A DNA stretch of 64,000 nucleotides from Corynebacterium kalidii (GTDB lineage Bacteria; Actinomycetota; Actinomycetes; Mycobacteriales; Mycobacteriaceae). The position numbers were made by a program, and so were the translations under genes. Below the pieces are notes generated by a model, which was not told where the DNA came from, did no database searches, and saw only the letters and a program-made list of their open reading frames with translations. The stretch covers positions 620,001-684,000 of the forward strand of contig NZ_JALIEA010000017.1 in the NCBI RefSeq assembly GCF_022869005.1. Reading direction: 5' to 3'. Positions 7,781 to 15,352 of this stretch are shown here, piece after piece. The stretch's first letter is position 1, and each line of letters starts with the position of its first letter.

Positions 7781-9336
7781 TCCGTCTCCTCCTTCTCACG
7801 GCCGGTGCGGCGGCCGCGGGGGTGGCCCAGTTCGCCTCCTACCAGCCCACCGGACTGTGGTGGGCCGCTCCGCTGGGGTTCACGGTCTTCTTCGTCGTCG
7901 TGGCCAGGGCCGTCGCGGACGTCCCGCGTGACGCCACCGGCCCCCGCAGGATCCGTCGGCGGGTGATGTGGCTGAGTTGGGTCCAGGGGCTGGTGTGCTA
8001 CCTGTTCCTGCTGCCCTGGGTCGGCGAGTACGTCGGCGCGATCGCCTGGATCGGTCTGGCCCTGTTGCAGTCCCTGTACAGTCTGCTCTTCGGGTTCGGG
8101 CTGGGCCTGGTCTGCGTCGTCCAGGCCCGGCGGACGAGGCGATCGCGGGCCACCGGGTGGACCGTCCTGCTGTTGACGGCGGTCCCCGCGTGGTACGTCG
8201 CCACCGAATGGCTGCGGTCGTCGTGGCCGTTCGGCGGGTTCGGCTGGGCACGGGTCGCGTGGGGGCAGATCACCGGCCCCCTGGCCGAGTGGACGACGGT
8301 CGCCGGCCCCGCGCTCGTCACCTACGCCGTGGTGCTCTGCGGACTGGCGGTGGCCCTGCTGCTGCAGCGGCGCTACATCACCGCCGTGTCCGCCGTGGCG
8401 GCCACGCTCGGCGGCGGTCTCGTCCTCGGTGTCGTCCCGACGTCCTGGGGCGGTGACGTCGACGAGACGCTCAACGTCGTCGCCGTCCAGGGCAATGTCC
8501 CGCGCCTCGGGCTGGACTTCAACTCCCAACGTGCCGCGGTGCTGGACAACCACCTCACCCAGACCTTCCGCCTGGCCGAGGAGATCGAGGCAGGGGAGCG
8601 GCCCCGACCCGACCTGGTGATCTGGCCGGAGAACGCCTCCGACATCGACCCGTTCGCCAACCCCGGTGCCGCCGAGCAGATCAGCGCCGCCGCGGAGGCC
8701 GTCGGGGCACCGTTGCTGGTCGGCACGCTCACCCGGGACGAGGTCGGCTCCCGGAACACCGCGGTGGTGTGGGACCCGGAGACCGGGGCAGGGGACCAGC
8801 ACGTGAAGAAGTTCCTCCAGCCGTTCGGCGAGTACATGCCCTACCGCGACCTGCTGCGCCACGTGAGCCCCTATGTCGACATGGCGGGGAACTTCAAGGC
8901 CGGCGACGGCGACGGCGTGGTCCGGATGGACGGCGTTCCTGTCGGGGTGGCCACCTGTTACGAGGTCAGTTTCGACGGCGCCTTCCGTGACGCCACCCGT
9001 GCAGGTGCCACGGTCTTCGCGAGCCCCACGAACAACGCGACCTTCGGGTTCACGGACATGACCTTCCAACAGTTGGCGATCAGCCGGATGCGGGCGATCG
9101 AGTACGACCGCTCGGTGATCGTCGCCGCGACGTCGGGTGTCTCGGCGATCGTCTCGCCGGAGGGGGCTGTGACGGACCGGACAGAGATTTTCCGGGCGGG
9201 TCTTTTGCAGGAGGACGTTCCGGTGCGCGATACTGAGACGTTGTCGGCACGCATCGGCCCGGTCGGGGAGTGGATCCTCGTGGCTTTCGGCGCCGTGTTC
9301 GTGCTTTACGCAGGTTTCCGTCAGAAGAAGAGGTAG
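7777..9336 (+). CDS. lnt: Apolipoprotein N-acyltransferase
   Basis: 519 residues. An N-terminal block of about six membrane helices (1-215) is followed by a carbon-nitrogen hydrolase domain. The catalytic triad can be placed: Glu in VIWPENAS, Lys in KKFLQPFGEYMP and Cys in GVATCYEVSF. Lnt adds the third acyl chain to the N-terminal cysteine of lipoproteins on the outer face of the membrane. In M. tuberculosis this protein is fused to Ppm1; here ppm1 is a separate gene 7 nt downstream. GTG start overlaps the fxsA stop. Confidence 0.94.
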   Translation: MIRLLLLTAGAAAAGVAQFASYQPTGLWWAAPLGFTVFFVVVARAVADVPRDATGPRRIRRRVMWLSWVQGLVCYLFLLPWVGEYVGAIAWIGLALLQSLYSLLFGFGLGLVCVVQARRTRRSRATGWTVLLLTAVPAWYVATEWLRSSWPFGGFGWARVAWGQITGPLAEWTTVAGPALVTYAVVLCGLAVALLLQRRYITAVSAVAATLGGGLVLGVVPTSWGGDVDETLNVVAVQGNVPRLGLDFNSQRAAVLDNHLTQTFRLAEEIEAGERPRPDLVIWPENASDIDPFANPGAAEQISAAAEAVGAPLLVGTLTRDEVGSRNTAVVWDPETGAGDQHVKKFLQPFGEYMPYRDLLRHVSPYVDMAGNFKAGDGDGVVRMDGVPVGVATCYEVSFDGAFRDATRAGATVFASPTNNATFGFTDMTFQQLAISRMRAIEYDRSVIVAATSGVSAIVSPEGAVTDRTEIFRAGLLQEDVPVRDTETLSARIGPVGEWILVAFGAVFVLYAGFRQKKR

Positions 9337-9343
9337 GCAGAGG

Positions 9344-10156
9344 TTGGCTACGGGACATCCGACTCACCCCAGTGACCGCACCCTGGTCATCATCCCGACC
9401 TACGAGGAGCTGGAGAATCTTCCGCTTATCGTGGGCCGTCTCCGCGCGGCGGAGCCCGACCGCGTGGACATCCTCATCGTCGACGACAACAGCCCGGACG
9501 GTACCGGGGAGCTCGCCGACGAACTCGCCGCCTCCGACGCGCACGTCAACGTGCTGCACCGTGAGGGCAAGGGTGGCCTCTGCGGCGCCTACGTCGCCGG
9601 GTTCCGGTGGGGCCTGGAGCGTGACTACCAGGTGCTGTGCGAAATGGACGCGGACGGTTCACATGCCCCCGAGGAGCTCGACCGCCTCCTGGACCAGGTG
9701 GACGCCGGTTCGGAGCTGGTCATCGGCTCGCGCTACGTCCCTGGCGGCAAGGTGGTGAACTGGCCGTGGAACCGGTGGTTCCTGTCGAAGGCCGGCAATA
9801 TCTACATCTCGCTGGCCCTGGGCGCCGGGCTCTCCGACATGACCGCCGGTTACCGTGCGTACCGTCGGGTGCTGGTGGAGTCCCTGGATCTGGACGAACT
9901 GTCAAACGCCGGGTACATCTTCCAGGTGGACCTCGCTTTCCGCGCTGTCGAGGGTGGTTTCGCCGTCGACGAGGTGCCGATCACCTTCACTGAGCGGGAG
10001 ATTGGGGAGTCGAAGCTGGCCGGCAGTTTCATCAAGGACAGTCTGATGGTCGTGACGACATGGGGAATCCGCCACCGTGCCGCCCAGATCGGCACTCTCG
10101 TCGGGGCCTTCTGGCAGCTGGGCAAGGGTTCGGTGCAGCAGAAGCTGGGCCGCTAG
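9344..10156 (+). CDS. ppm1: Polyprenol monophosphomannose synthase (GT2)
   Basis: 270 residues; a GT-A family-2 glycosyltransferase with the dolichol-phosphate-mannose-synthase signature VDDNSPDGTGELAD and the DxD-like CEMDADGSH. It moves mannose from GDP-mannose to polyprenyl phosphate, giving the donor for lipomannan and lipoarabinomannan synthesis and protein mannosylation. No membrane helices, so activity probably needs contact with the adjacent Lnt membrane domain, as reported for split corynebacterial Ppm/Lnt. The TTG start at 9344 is the best in-frame choice after the lnt stop, with AGAGG touching it. Ends in a 4-nt tail overlap with the convergent HNH gene. Confidence 0.93.
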   Translation: MATGHPTHPSDRTLVIIPTYEELENLPLIVGRLRAAEPDRVDILIVDDNSPDGTGELADELAASDAHVNVLHREGKGGLCGAYVAGFRWGLERDYQVLCEMDADGSHAPEELDRLLDQVDAGSELVIGSRYVPGGKVVNWPWNRWFLSKAGNIYISLALGAGLSDMTAGYRAYRRVLVESLDLDELSNAGYIFQVDLAFRAVEGGFAVDEVPITFTEREIGESKLAGSFIKDSLMVVTTWGIRHRAAQIGTLVGAFWQLGKGSVQQKLGR

Positions 10157-11580
10157 AACGGCACCTCCTCGGTGGCCGCTGTCCGCGCCGCGGCGAGTGC
10201 CGCCTGCTGGGCCGCCCGTTGCGCCTGCCGTCGCTCGTTGTGCTCCCGGACGGTCCGGAACCGTCTGCTCGCCTGTGCCGCGAAACTCGTCCTGGCGTAC
10301 CCGGCCAGGGGTCCGGTCGGTTCCGTGACGTAGATGTGCCCGTCGTCGACGCTGGACCACATCACCGCACCGTCGTCGGCCTTCGTCGCGTCGATCCAGC
10401 CGAGCGTCTTGAGCTGGTGGTGGCCCCGGCACAGGGGGTGCAGGTTCCGTGTGTCCGTCGGCCCTCCGGAGTCCGGGTCCGCGTGGTTGTAGCGGCTCAC
10501 ATGGTCGACGTCGCAGCGGTCTGCAGGGACCTCGCACCCGGGGTAGGTGCAGGTGACGTAGACCCCCTCGAGGAACTCCACCATGCGACGGGTCGGCGTG
10601 TACGCTTCCGTGGCCTCGTGGCCCGGGATCCGCAGGTGGGTGACCCGCTCCATGAACGCGTCGGTGGCCATGGCGTCGAGCCAGTGACCGCCGGAGGTCG
10701 CCGCGACGTCACTGGTGATCTCACGGTAGAGGTTCAACGTCACGCTGGTGTCGACGGTACCCCTGGCGAGATGCAGCACACCGTCCGCGCGGGAACAGGA
10801 CATCTCGCGGCAGACCGCGTCGAGGATGGCGACCACCTCCTCGGCGTCCTCCGGCGGGAGGGTCACCGTGATCACCGTCGCAGTGGGGTCGTAGGTGTCG
10901 ACACTCACCCGGCGGGTCAACGTCCCGCCGTCCCTCGGGTCCACGCCGGCGGGCGGGTCGACCTCAGGTACCGCGTCGCCGTCCGGGACGGGGATCATCT
11001 CGGCACATGTCACCGCAGGCGGGTCGGGATCGGTGTGGTCGACAGGCCGGGCGTGTTCGTCGACGCCATGAATAGCCTTGGTGACCTTCCGGAACAATGC
11101 CCGCGGGCCGGGGACCTGCTGCCCGTCCCGACGGGGCGTGAGTACCTCGATCAGCGCTTCCTCCGCCCGGGCCGTGTCCTCGTGCCGGACACCGTCGACA
11201 CTGCGTGCCAGGAGACGGAGGTGGTCGATGCTGAATATCCCCTTGCGGAGGTGGGCCTTGAGCTGTGGCATGCGCTCGCACAGCAGACCAATGTCGGTGT
11301 AGGTCTCGGCACGCGACCGTGTCACCGACAGCTTCGCCTGGACACGGGCATGATGGGCGACCACGTCTGCGCCGCCGGACGGTGCGCACTGGACCGCCGC
11401 CTCCACGATGGAGCGGTTCGCCCTCCTGACGGCGACGACAGCCGGGTCCGTCGACGTCTCGATCGACCACCGCCGGCGCGGTTCCGACGGCCAGTCCTGG
11501 CGCCCCATGTCGACGACCACACCGGAGACGAACCTGACCTCGAAGGACGGGGGATTGGGTACCAGCGGGAAATCATCCAT
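10153..11580 (-). CDS. DUF222 / 13E12-type protein with C-terminal HNH endonuclease domain
   Basis: 475 residues from the ATG at 11580 (first residues MDDFPLVPNP). The long N-terminal DUF222 region (about 30-330) precedes an HNH nuclease domain: cysteine pair in CTYPGCEVPADRC, then CDVDHVSRYNHADP and NLHPLCRGHHQLK supplying the His-Asn-His and metal site. These are actinobacterial 13E12-repeat proteins, often multicopy. The start is chosen because TAGTGT lies 7 nt upstream; ATG codons further up would run into the operator. A perfect LexA-type box lies 54 nt upstream of the start. The ~20 terminal residues are Ala/Gln/Arg-rich. Confidence 0.85.
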   Translation of the reverse strand: MDDFPLVPNPPSFEVRFVSGVVVDMGRQDWPSEPRRRWSIETSTDPAVVAVRRANRSIVEAAVQCAPSGGADVVAHHARVQAKLSVTRSRAETYTDIGLLCERMPQLKAHLRKGIFSIDHLRLLARSVDGVRHEDTARAEEALIEVLTPRRDGQQVPGPRALFRKVTKAIHGVDEHARPVDHTDPDPPAVTCAEMIPVPDGDAVPEVDPPAGVDPRDGGTLTRRVSVDTYDPTATVITVTLPPEDAEEVVAILDAVCREMSCSRADGVLHLARGTVDTSVTLNLYREITSDVAATSGGHWLDAMATDAFMERVTHLRIPGHEATEAYTPTRRMVEFLEGVYVTCTYPGCEVPADRCDVDHVSRYNHADPDSGGPTDTRNLHPLCRGHHQLKTLGWIDATKADDGAVMWSSVDDGHIYVTEPTGPLAGYARTSFAAQASRRFRTVREHNERRQAQRAAQQAALAAARTAATEEVPF

Positions 11581-11587
11581 GTCGAAC

Positions 11588-11593
11588 ACACTA
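11588..11593 (-). promoter_or_regulatory. Putative leaderless -10 (TAGTGT) for the DUF222-HNH gene
   Basis: Minus-strand TAGTGT ends 7 nt before the ATG at 11580, with no ribosome site in between. A second possible -10, TAATCT, directly abuts the SOS box further upstream (about 11628-11633). Confidence 0.45.
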
Positions 11594-11633
11594 CCGACAA
11601 CCCCGGACGCAGAACCGGAGGAAACCGAGATTA

Positions 11634-11649
11634 TCGAACGTGTGTTCGA
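11634..11649. promoter_or_regulatory. LexA/SOS box, perfect 6-4-6 palindrome
   Basis: TCGAAC-GTGT-GTTCGA is an exact match to the mycobacterial and corynebacterial SOS consensus TCGAAC-N4-GTTCGA. It lies 54-69 nt upstream of the HNH gene start on the minus strand and abuts a possible -10 (TAATCT). Convergent rbpA ends on the far side, so the HNH gene is the only sensible target. Predicted: repression by LexA and induction on DNA damage. Confidence 0.8.
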
Positions 11650-11664
11650 TTCCGCGGCTGACAC

Positions 11665-11693
11665 ACGAAACCCTCCGGCATATCACCGGAGGG
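11665..11693 (-). terminator. Rho-independent terminator of rbpA
   Basis: On the minus strand, CCCTCCGG, a 7-nt loop TGATATG, then CCGGAGGG: a perfect 8-bp GC stem followed by TTTCG. It begins 28 nt after the rbpA stop and sits between that gene and the HNH promoter, so it should insulate the two. Confidence 0.75.
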
Positions 11694-11720
11694 CCGACGA
11701 CCGTGTCAGTTCCGCGTGAC

Positions 11721-12092
11721 TCAGGAGTTCGCGGACTGCTCCTTCATCAGTTTCATCGCGGTGCGACGGCGCTTACGCAGCAGCTCGATACGCTCCTCGA
11801 GGAGAACATCCAGCTCCTCGAGCGACCGGCGCTCACGGAGCATGTCCCAGTGGGTACGGGCCGGCTTCTGCGGCTTCGCGTCCTGGCCGACCCCCTCGAT
11901 GAGCTGACCGAGCTGACCGTTCTTGCACATCCACTCGCTGGGGATCTCCGCGTCGTTGGCGAACGCGACCTCGAAGATCTCACCGGACTCGGTCTGGTAC
12001 TTGGTCATCTGCCGGGGGGCCAGGTCGTGGTCACGGTCGGTCTCGTAGGACACCGCTCCCATTCGACTGCCACGCAGTACACGATCTGCCAT
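11721..12092 (-). CDS. rbpA: RNA polymerase-binding protein RbpA
   Basis: 123 residues starting MADRVLRGSRMGAVSYETDR, the conserved RbpA N-terminus. RbpA binds the principal sigma factor and the RNA polymerase core and stabilises the open promoter complex. The central core domain (YQTESGEIFEVAF to about residue 75) is followed by the basic linker and sigma-interaction region (THWDMLRERRSLEELDVLLEERI). The ATG at 12092 has an AGAAGGG ribosome site; an in-frame ATG further up would add 18 unconserved residues. Preceded by a SigH/SigR-type promoter and followed by a terminator, so it is monocistronic. Confidence 0.95.
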   Translation of the reverse strand: MADRVLRGSRMGAVSYETDRDHDLAPRQMTKYQTESGEIFEVAFANDAEIPSEWMCKNGQLGQLIEGVGQDAKPQKPARTHWDMLRERRSLEELDVLLEERIELLRKRRRTAMKLMKEQSANS

Positions 12093-12144
12093 CGGTGCAT
12101 CACCCTTCTCATCATGCGGACGTGGTGGATCCTTCCTCCTCCTC

Positions 12145-12170
12145 AACGGACGAGGTGCCCGAATAATTCC
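12145..12170 (-). promoter_or_regulatory. SigH/SigR-type promoter (GGAAT-N18-GTT) of rbpA
   Basis: On the minus strand GGAAT (12170-12166), exactly 18 nt, then GTT (12147-12145). This equals the SigR/SigH thiol-stress consensus GGAAT-N18-GTT known from Streptomyces and related to corynebacterial SigH sites. It would start transcription near 12137 and give a ~45-nt leader ending in AGAAGGG before the rbpA ATG. rbpA is an established SigR target in Streptomyces coelicolor, so the context agrees. Confidence 0.75.
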
Positions 12171-12218
12171 CGGGCGCCACCACGGTGCTCAACCACACCA
12201 CACTACCTCAGAAGTGCA

Positions 12219-12590
12219 ATGATGGACTACATGACCGACCATGTCACCGACCCACAACGGCCGTCAGGTCACCGCTGCGAATGGTGCAGCCGCGAGATCG
12301 CCCAGGAAGGCCCGGGCCGTCGCCGACGGTACTGCAGCCAATCCTGCCGCCAACGCGCCTATGAACAACGCCAGTCGCTCAAGGACACGACGATCCCGGT
12401 GGACTCCGTCATCCTCCCCAGGGCCGCCGCCGAGGAGCTCACCGACCGCCTCTTCGAGGTGCGGTGTGCGGCGGAGGACATCCGCGAAGCGGTCAACGAC
12501 GGCGAGCCCTCGGCCAGCATCCTGGAACTCTGCGAGGAACTCGTCGCCCTCGCCAGGGCCGCGGAGGGGGTCCGGGGGAGAAGCGAATAG
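12219..12590 (+). CDS. Small zinc-ribbon-like protein, function unknown
   Basis: 123 residues (119 if the ATG at 12231 is used). An N-terminal CEWCSREI followed by YCSQSCRQRAYEQR gives four cysteines in a C-x2-C ... C-x3-C pattern suited to zinc binding, as in short treble-clef or CGNR-like fingers. The second half (about 55-115) is predicted helical and acidic: RAAAEELTDRLFEVRCAAEDIREAV. A GAAG motif precedes the ATG at 12219. No enzyme motif is visible; a DNA- or RNA-binding role is possible but unproven. Divergent from rbpA. Confidence 0.7.
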   Translation: MMDYMTDHVTDPQRPSGHRCEWCSREIAQEGPGRRRRYCSQSCRQRAYEQRQSLKDTTIPVDSVILPRAAAEELTDRLFEVRCAAEDIREAVNDGEPSASILELCEELVALARAAEGVRGRSE

Positions 12591-12611
12591 GGCTCACGGT
12601 CGGAAGGGGGC

Positions 12612-12617
12612 TAGCAT
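12612..12617 (+). promoter_or_regulatory. Putative leaderless -10 (TAGCAT) for the YceI-domain gene
   Basis: TAGCAT ends 8 nt before the ATG at 12626; the stretch between lacks a ribosome site. Same geometry as several other genes in the window. Confidence 0.5.
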
Positions 12618-12625
12618 GGACAGAC

Positions 12626-13312
12626 ATGCGGAAAGGTATCGTCACGCTGGTTGTCGTCGCAGTCGTCGCTCTGGCCATCGCCCTTGTCGGCCCCCCGGTG
12701 TACAAGCTCCTCACCAGTGAGGGGCTGCAGACCGCATCCATCGCGGAGGGAAGCGGCGAACCCGCCACCGTCGGGGTGGACGGCCACTGGGAGACTGTCG
12801 GCGGAGTGGGGCAGAACTCCACGGAGGCCGGCTACACCTTCGACGAGGTCCTCCCGGGCCAGGAGAAGACGACCTCGGGGCGGACGGCGTCCGTCAATGG
12901 GTCCCTCGTCGTCTCGGACGGGGTCCTGCGGGAGGGGGCGGTGACCGTCGACACCGCCAGCATCGAGTCCGACATCGAGAAGCGGGACATCCACGTCCGG
13001 GACAACATCCTCCACACCGACCGGTACCCTGAGGCGACGTTCACGGTCACAGACCCGGTCGACCTGTCGTCCCTGCCGGAGGACGGTACAGTCGACACCG
13101 TCACCGTCAACGGCGAACTCACCATGCACGGCAAGACCAACAAGGTCAGCGCCGACCTGTCCGTCCTCCGGACCGGGGAGAACGTGATCGTGCAGGGCCA
13201 GGTGCCGGTGGAGCGGGAGGCCTTCGGGATCGTGTCCCCGGAGTTCGTCGCGTCACAGATCGCCGAAGAAGGAACAGTGGACCTGCTGCTGGTCTTCGGC
13301 CTGCAGAACTGA
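12626..13312 (+). CDS. YceI-family lipid-binding-like protein, membrane-anchored
   Basis: 228 residues. A single N-terminal hydrophobic anchor or uncleaved signal (about 5-26) precedes a YceI beta-barrel (about 55-225), recognisable from HWETVGGVGQNSTEAGYTFDE, SIESDIEKRDIHVRDNILHTDRYP and GELTMHGKTNKV (not contiguous). YceI proteins form lipocalin-like barrels that bind polyisoprenoid or amphiphilic ligands; the ligand here is unknown. Probably exposed outside the membrane. Followed closely by a small membrane protein and mgtE. Confidence 0.85.
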   Translation: MRKGIVTLVVVAVVALAIALVGPPVYKLLTSEGLQTASIAEGSGEPATVGVDGHWETVGGVGQNSTEAGYTFDEVLPGQEKTTSGRTASVNGSLVVSDGVLREGAVTVDTASIESDIEKRDIHVRDNILHTDRYPEATFTVTDPVDLSSLPEDGTVDTVTVNGELTMHGKTNKVSADLSVLRTGENVIVQGQVPVEREAFGIVSPEFVASQIAEEGTVDLLLVFGLQN

Positions 13313-13330
13313 CCCCGAGAGGACATCGCC

Positions 13331-13516
13331 ATGGACAGAGACGTCATGCTCTTCACCCGGTGGATCCGGCTGGTCGCCCTCGTCGCGGCCGCGGCGTTCA
13401 TGCTCTTCACCGGGGGAACCCTCGGCTACGTGTTCGCCGTCGTCTGCGTCGCTTTTCTCGGCCTCACCGTCTGGCAGCTGCTCAAGCTGTACCGGGACGA
13501 CCGGTACCGGACCTGA
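13331..13516 (+). CDS. Small two-helix membrane protein, function unknown
   Basis: 61 residues, with two hydrophobic stretches (about 12-28 and 30-51) and a charged C-terminus LYRDDRYRT. GAGAGGA lies at ribosome-site spacing before the ATG. It sits between yceI-like and mgtE genes (18 nt after one, 6 nt before the other), so it is probably co-transcribed. Not recognised as a named family. Confidence 0.65.
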   Translation: MDRDVMLFTRWIRLVALVAAAAFMLFTGGTLGYVFAVVCVAFLGLTVWQLLKLYRDDRYRT

Positions 13517-13522
13517 GTCGCC

Positions 13523-14857
13523 ATGGGACACGGCATCGACGAGCTTCTGGAGCGTCGGGACGTAGCCACGCTGCAGGTGGAGCTCAAGGACATGACGACG
13601 GTGGCCGTCGCCGACGAGATGTCCCGCCGGAACACCGCCGAGCAGGCGGTGATCTTCCGGCTCCTCGACAAGGACCGCGCCGTCCAGGTCTTCGAGTACC
13701 TGGATGTCACCCACCAGGCGGAGCTGCTGACCGGACTGAGGGAAGCCCGGTTCGCCGACCTCCTTCTCACTCTGCCGGACGACGACCGGGCGCAGCTGCT
13801 CGGCGAGATGCCGGCCGCCGTCGCCGCGCGCATGATGACCGACCTTCCGACGGACCGCCGTACCGTCACCGCGGAGCTGCTGGGCTACCCGGCCGAGTCC
13901 GCCGGCCGCATCATGACCCCGGTTCCCACCGTGATCGACGTCGGCAACAGCAGGGAACAGGCACTGAAGAAGCTGCGGGGGCGCCAGCTGCGGAACCGGG
14001 ATATCGCCGTCCTCGCCGTCACCGACTCCACCCGGCAGCTCGTGGGCGTCGTCAACCTCGCGTCCCTGGTGACGGCCGCGGACGGCACGCCGGTGTCGGA
14101 GCTGATGAACGTCGAGACCCACGCGGTCCGCGCGACGGAGGACCAGGAGGTCGCGGCACGCCTCGTGCAGGAGGCGGACCTCCTGGCGCTGCCCGTCGTG
14201 GATCACGAAGGACGGTTCCTCGGCATGATCACCGTCGACGACGCCATGGAGATCCTCGAGCAGGAGGTGACCGAGGACGTCTACCGCGCCGGCGGCTCCG
14301 AACCGCTGAAGCAGCCGTATCTCACGGCGACGGTGTTCGACCTGGCCCGCAAGCGAGGTGTCTGGCTCCTGGTCCTCATCGTGACCGCCGTCCTCACCGT
14401 CAACGTGATGTCGTTCTTCGAGGACACGTTGGCCTCGGTGGTCGTCCTGGCGACCTTCGTGCCGATGGTGACCGGCACCGGAGGTAACGCCGGTTCGCAG
14501 GCGGCGTCGTCGGTGGTCCGCGCGCTCGCCGTCGACGAAGTCCGCCCACGGGACATCTGGAAGGTGATCTGGCGCGAGATCCGGGTCGGGTTCCTTCTGG
14601 GCATTTTCCTCGGCGCGTTGATATTCCCGTTCATCGCGCTGATCTACGAGTGGCGCATCGGTGCGGTCATGGCGTTGACCATCGTGGGGATCTGCACCTG
14701 GGCGTGCATCGTCGGCGGCGTGTTGCCGTTGATCGCACGCAAGATCGGCGTCGACCCGGCGGTGTTCTCGACACCGGTGGTCTCCACTCTGGTGGATGCG
14801 ACCGGGTTGGTGATCTACTTCAGCATCGCCCAGGTGATCCTCGCGAGCATGCTCTGA
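13523..14857 (+). CDS. mgtE: Magnesium transporter MgtE
   Basis: 444 residues in the MgtE order: helical N domain (about 15-120, with Asp-rich LPDDDRAQLLGEMP), a tandem CBS pair (about 130-255) that senses cytosolic Mg2+, a plug helix, and five membrane helices (about 280-440). The pore motif TGTGGNAGSQAA is present. It imports Mg2+ through a homodimer gated by the cytosolic domains. Starts 6 nt after the previous stop with no distinct ribosome site, suggesting translational coupling. Confidence 0.95.
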   Translation: MGHGIDELLERRDVATLQVELKDMTTVAVADEMSRRNTAEQAVIFRLLDKDRAVQVFEYLDVTHQAELLTGLREARFADLLLTLPDDDRAQLLGEMPAAVAARMMTDLPTDRRTVTAELLGYPAESAGRIMTPVPTVIDVGNSREQALKKLRGRQLRNRDIAVLAVTDSTRQLVGVVNLASLVTAADGTPVSELMNVETHAVRATEDQEVAARLVQEADLLALPVVDHEGRFLGMITVDDAMEILEQEVTEDVYRAGGSEPLKQPYLTATVFDLARKRGVWLLVLIVTAVLTVNVMSFFEDTLASVVVLATFVPMVTGTGGNAGSQAASSVVRALAVDEVRPRDIWKVIWREIRVGFLLGIFLGALIFPFIALIYEWRIGAVMALTIVGICTWACIVGGVLPLIARKIGVDPAVFSTPVVSTLVDATGLVIYFSIAQVILASML

Positions 14858-15352
14858 GCATGTCCGGGACGGAGGGAGGAGCCGGGCCTATTTACGTCAC
14901 AGTGACGTAAATAGGCCGGGATTCCGGGGCAGGCAGGGCGCAGGAGGTGGTCCGTATATCGGCGCGCCAGATACGACGGACCGCGGCACGACGCAACGTG
15001 CCCGGACCACCGGAACGCCGGAACGCCGGGCCGTCGGACGTCCCGGACCACCTTGGGACACAGCGAGACACATGAGGACCGCGTACAGCACATAGCCCGT
15101 CGACACAGCGGCCGACACGGAGAATCCACGCGGCAGTGAGTGACGGCGGACGAGGATGGGCGACGGCCGACGACAAGCGGCAGACATACGACAGTGAGAC
15201 CCACGGGCGCCAGAGCATCTCCGGGAACCCGGAGGGCCCGTGTCCACCGTCCCCACCTCCTGTCCCATTCCGCCGATAATATACATTATGACACTTTGGC
15301 CGATGTCACCCCTCCCGCTGAGAAACAGATCACCCTATGGGAGAATAACCCC
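14858..15352. other. 495-nt gap without a convincing gene
   Basis: Holds a perfect 33-bp palindrome near its left end, short repeats of the type GGAACGCC in the middle, and an AT-rich patch before the next gene (TAATATACATTAT near 15279-15291). Short minus-strand frames overlap each other here, have no ribosome site and resemble no family; none is called. No tRNA or known ncRNA signature was found. Confidence 0.6.
14885..14917. repeat. Perfect 33-bp palindrome (16-bp arms, 1-nt centre)
   Basis: Arms 14885-14900 and 14902-14917 are exact reverse complements around a single A, centred on TTTACGTCAC. It starts 28 nt after mgtE. The distal arm is AT-rich, with no following T run, so a simple intrinsic terminator is unlikely. 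It could be an operator, a strong hairpin protecting the mgtE transcript, or a remnant inverted repeat. Confidence 0.75.

Noticed and set aside
7816..9336. lnt and ppm1 read as one fused gene as in M. tuberculosis
   Set aside because: A stop at 9334-9336 and a 7-nt spacer with a new TTG start separate them; no readthrough frame exists.
10060..11661. A 533-codon plus-strand frame opposite the DUF222-HNH gene
   Set aside because: The minus strand encodes clear HNH residues; the plus product resembles nothing and its start lies inside ppm1.
14815..15286. Three overlapping minus-strand frames in the gap after mgtE
   Set aside because: Different frames compete, no ribosome site or -10, and no recognisable domain; part of one crosses the palindrome.
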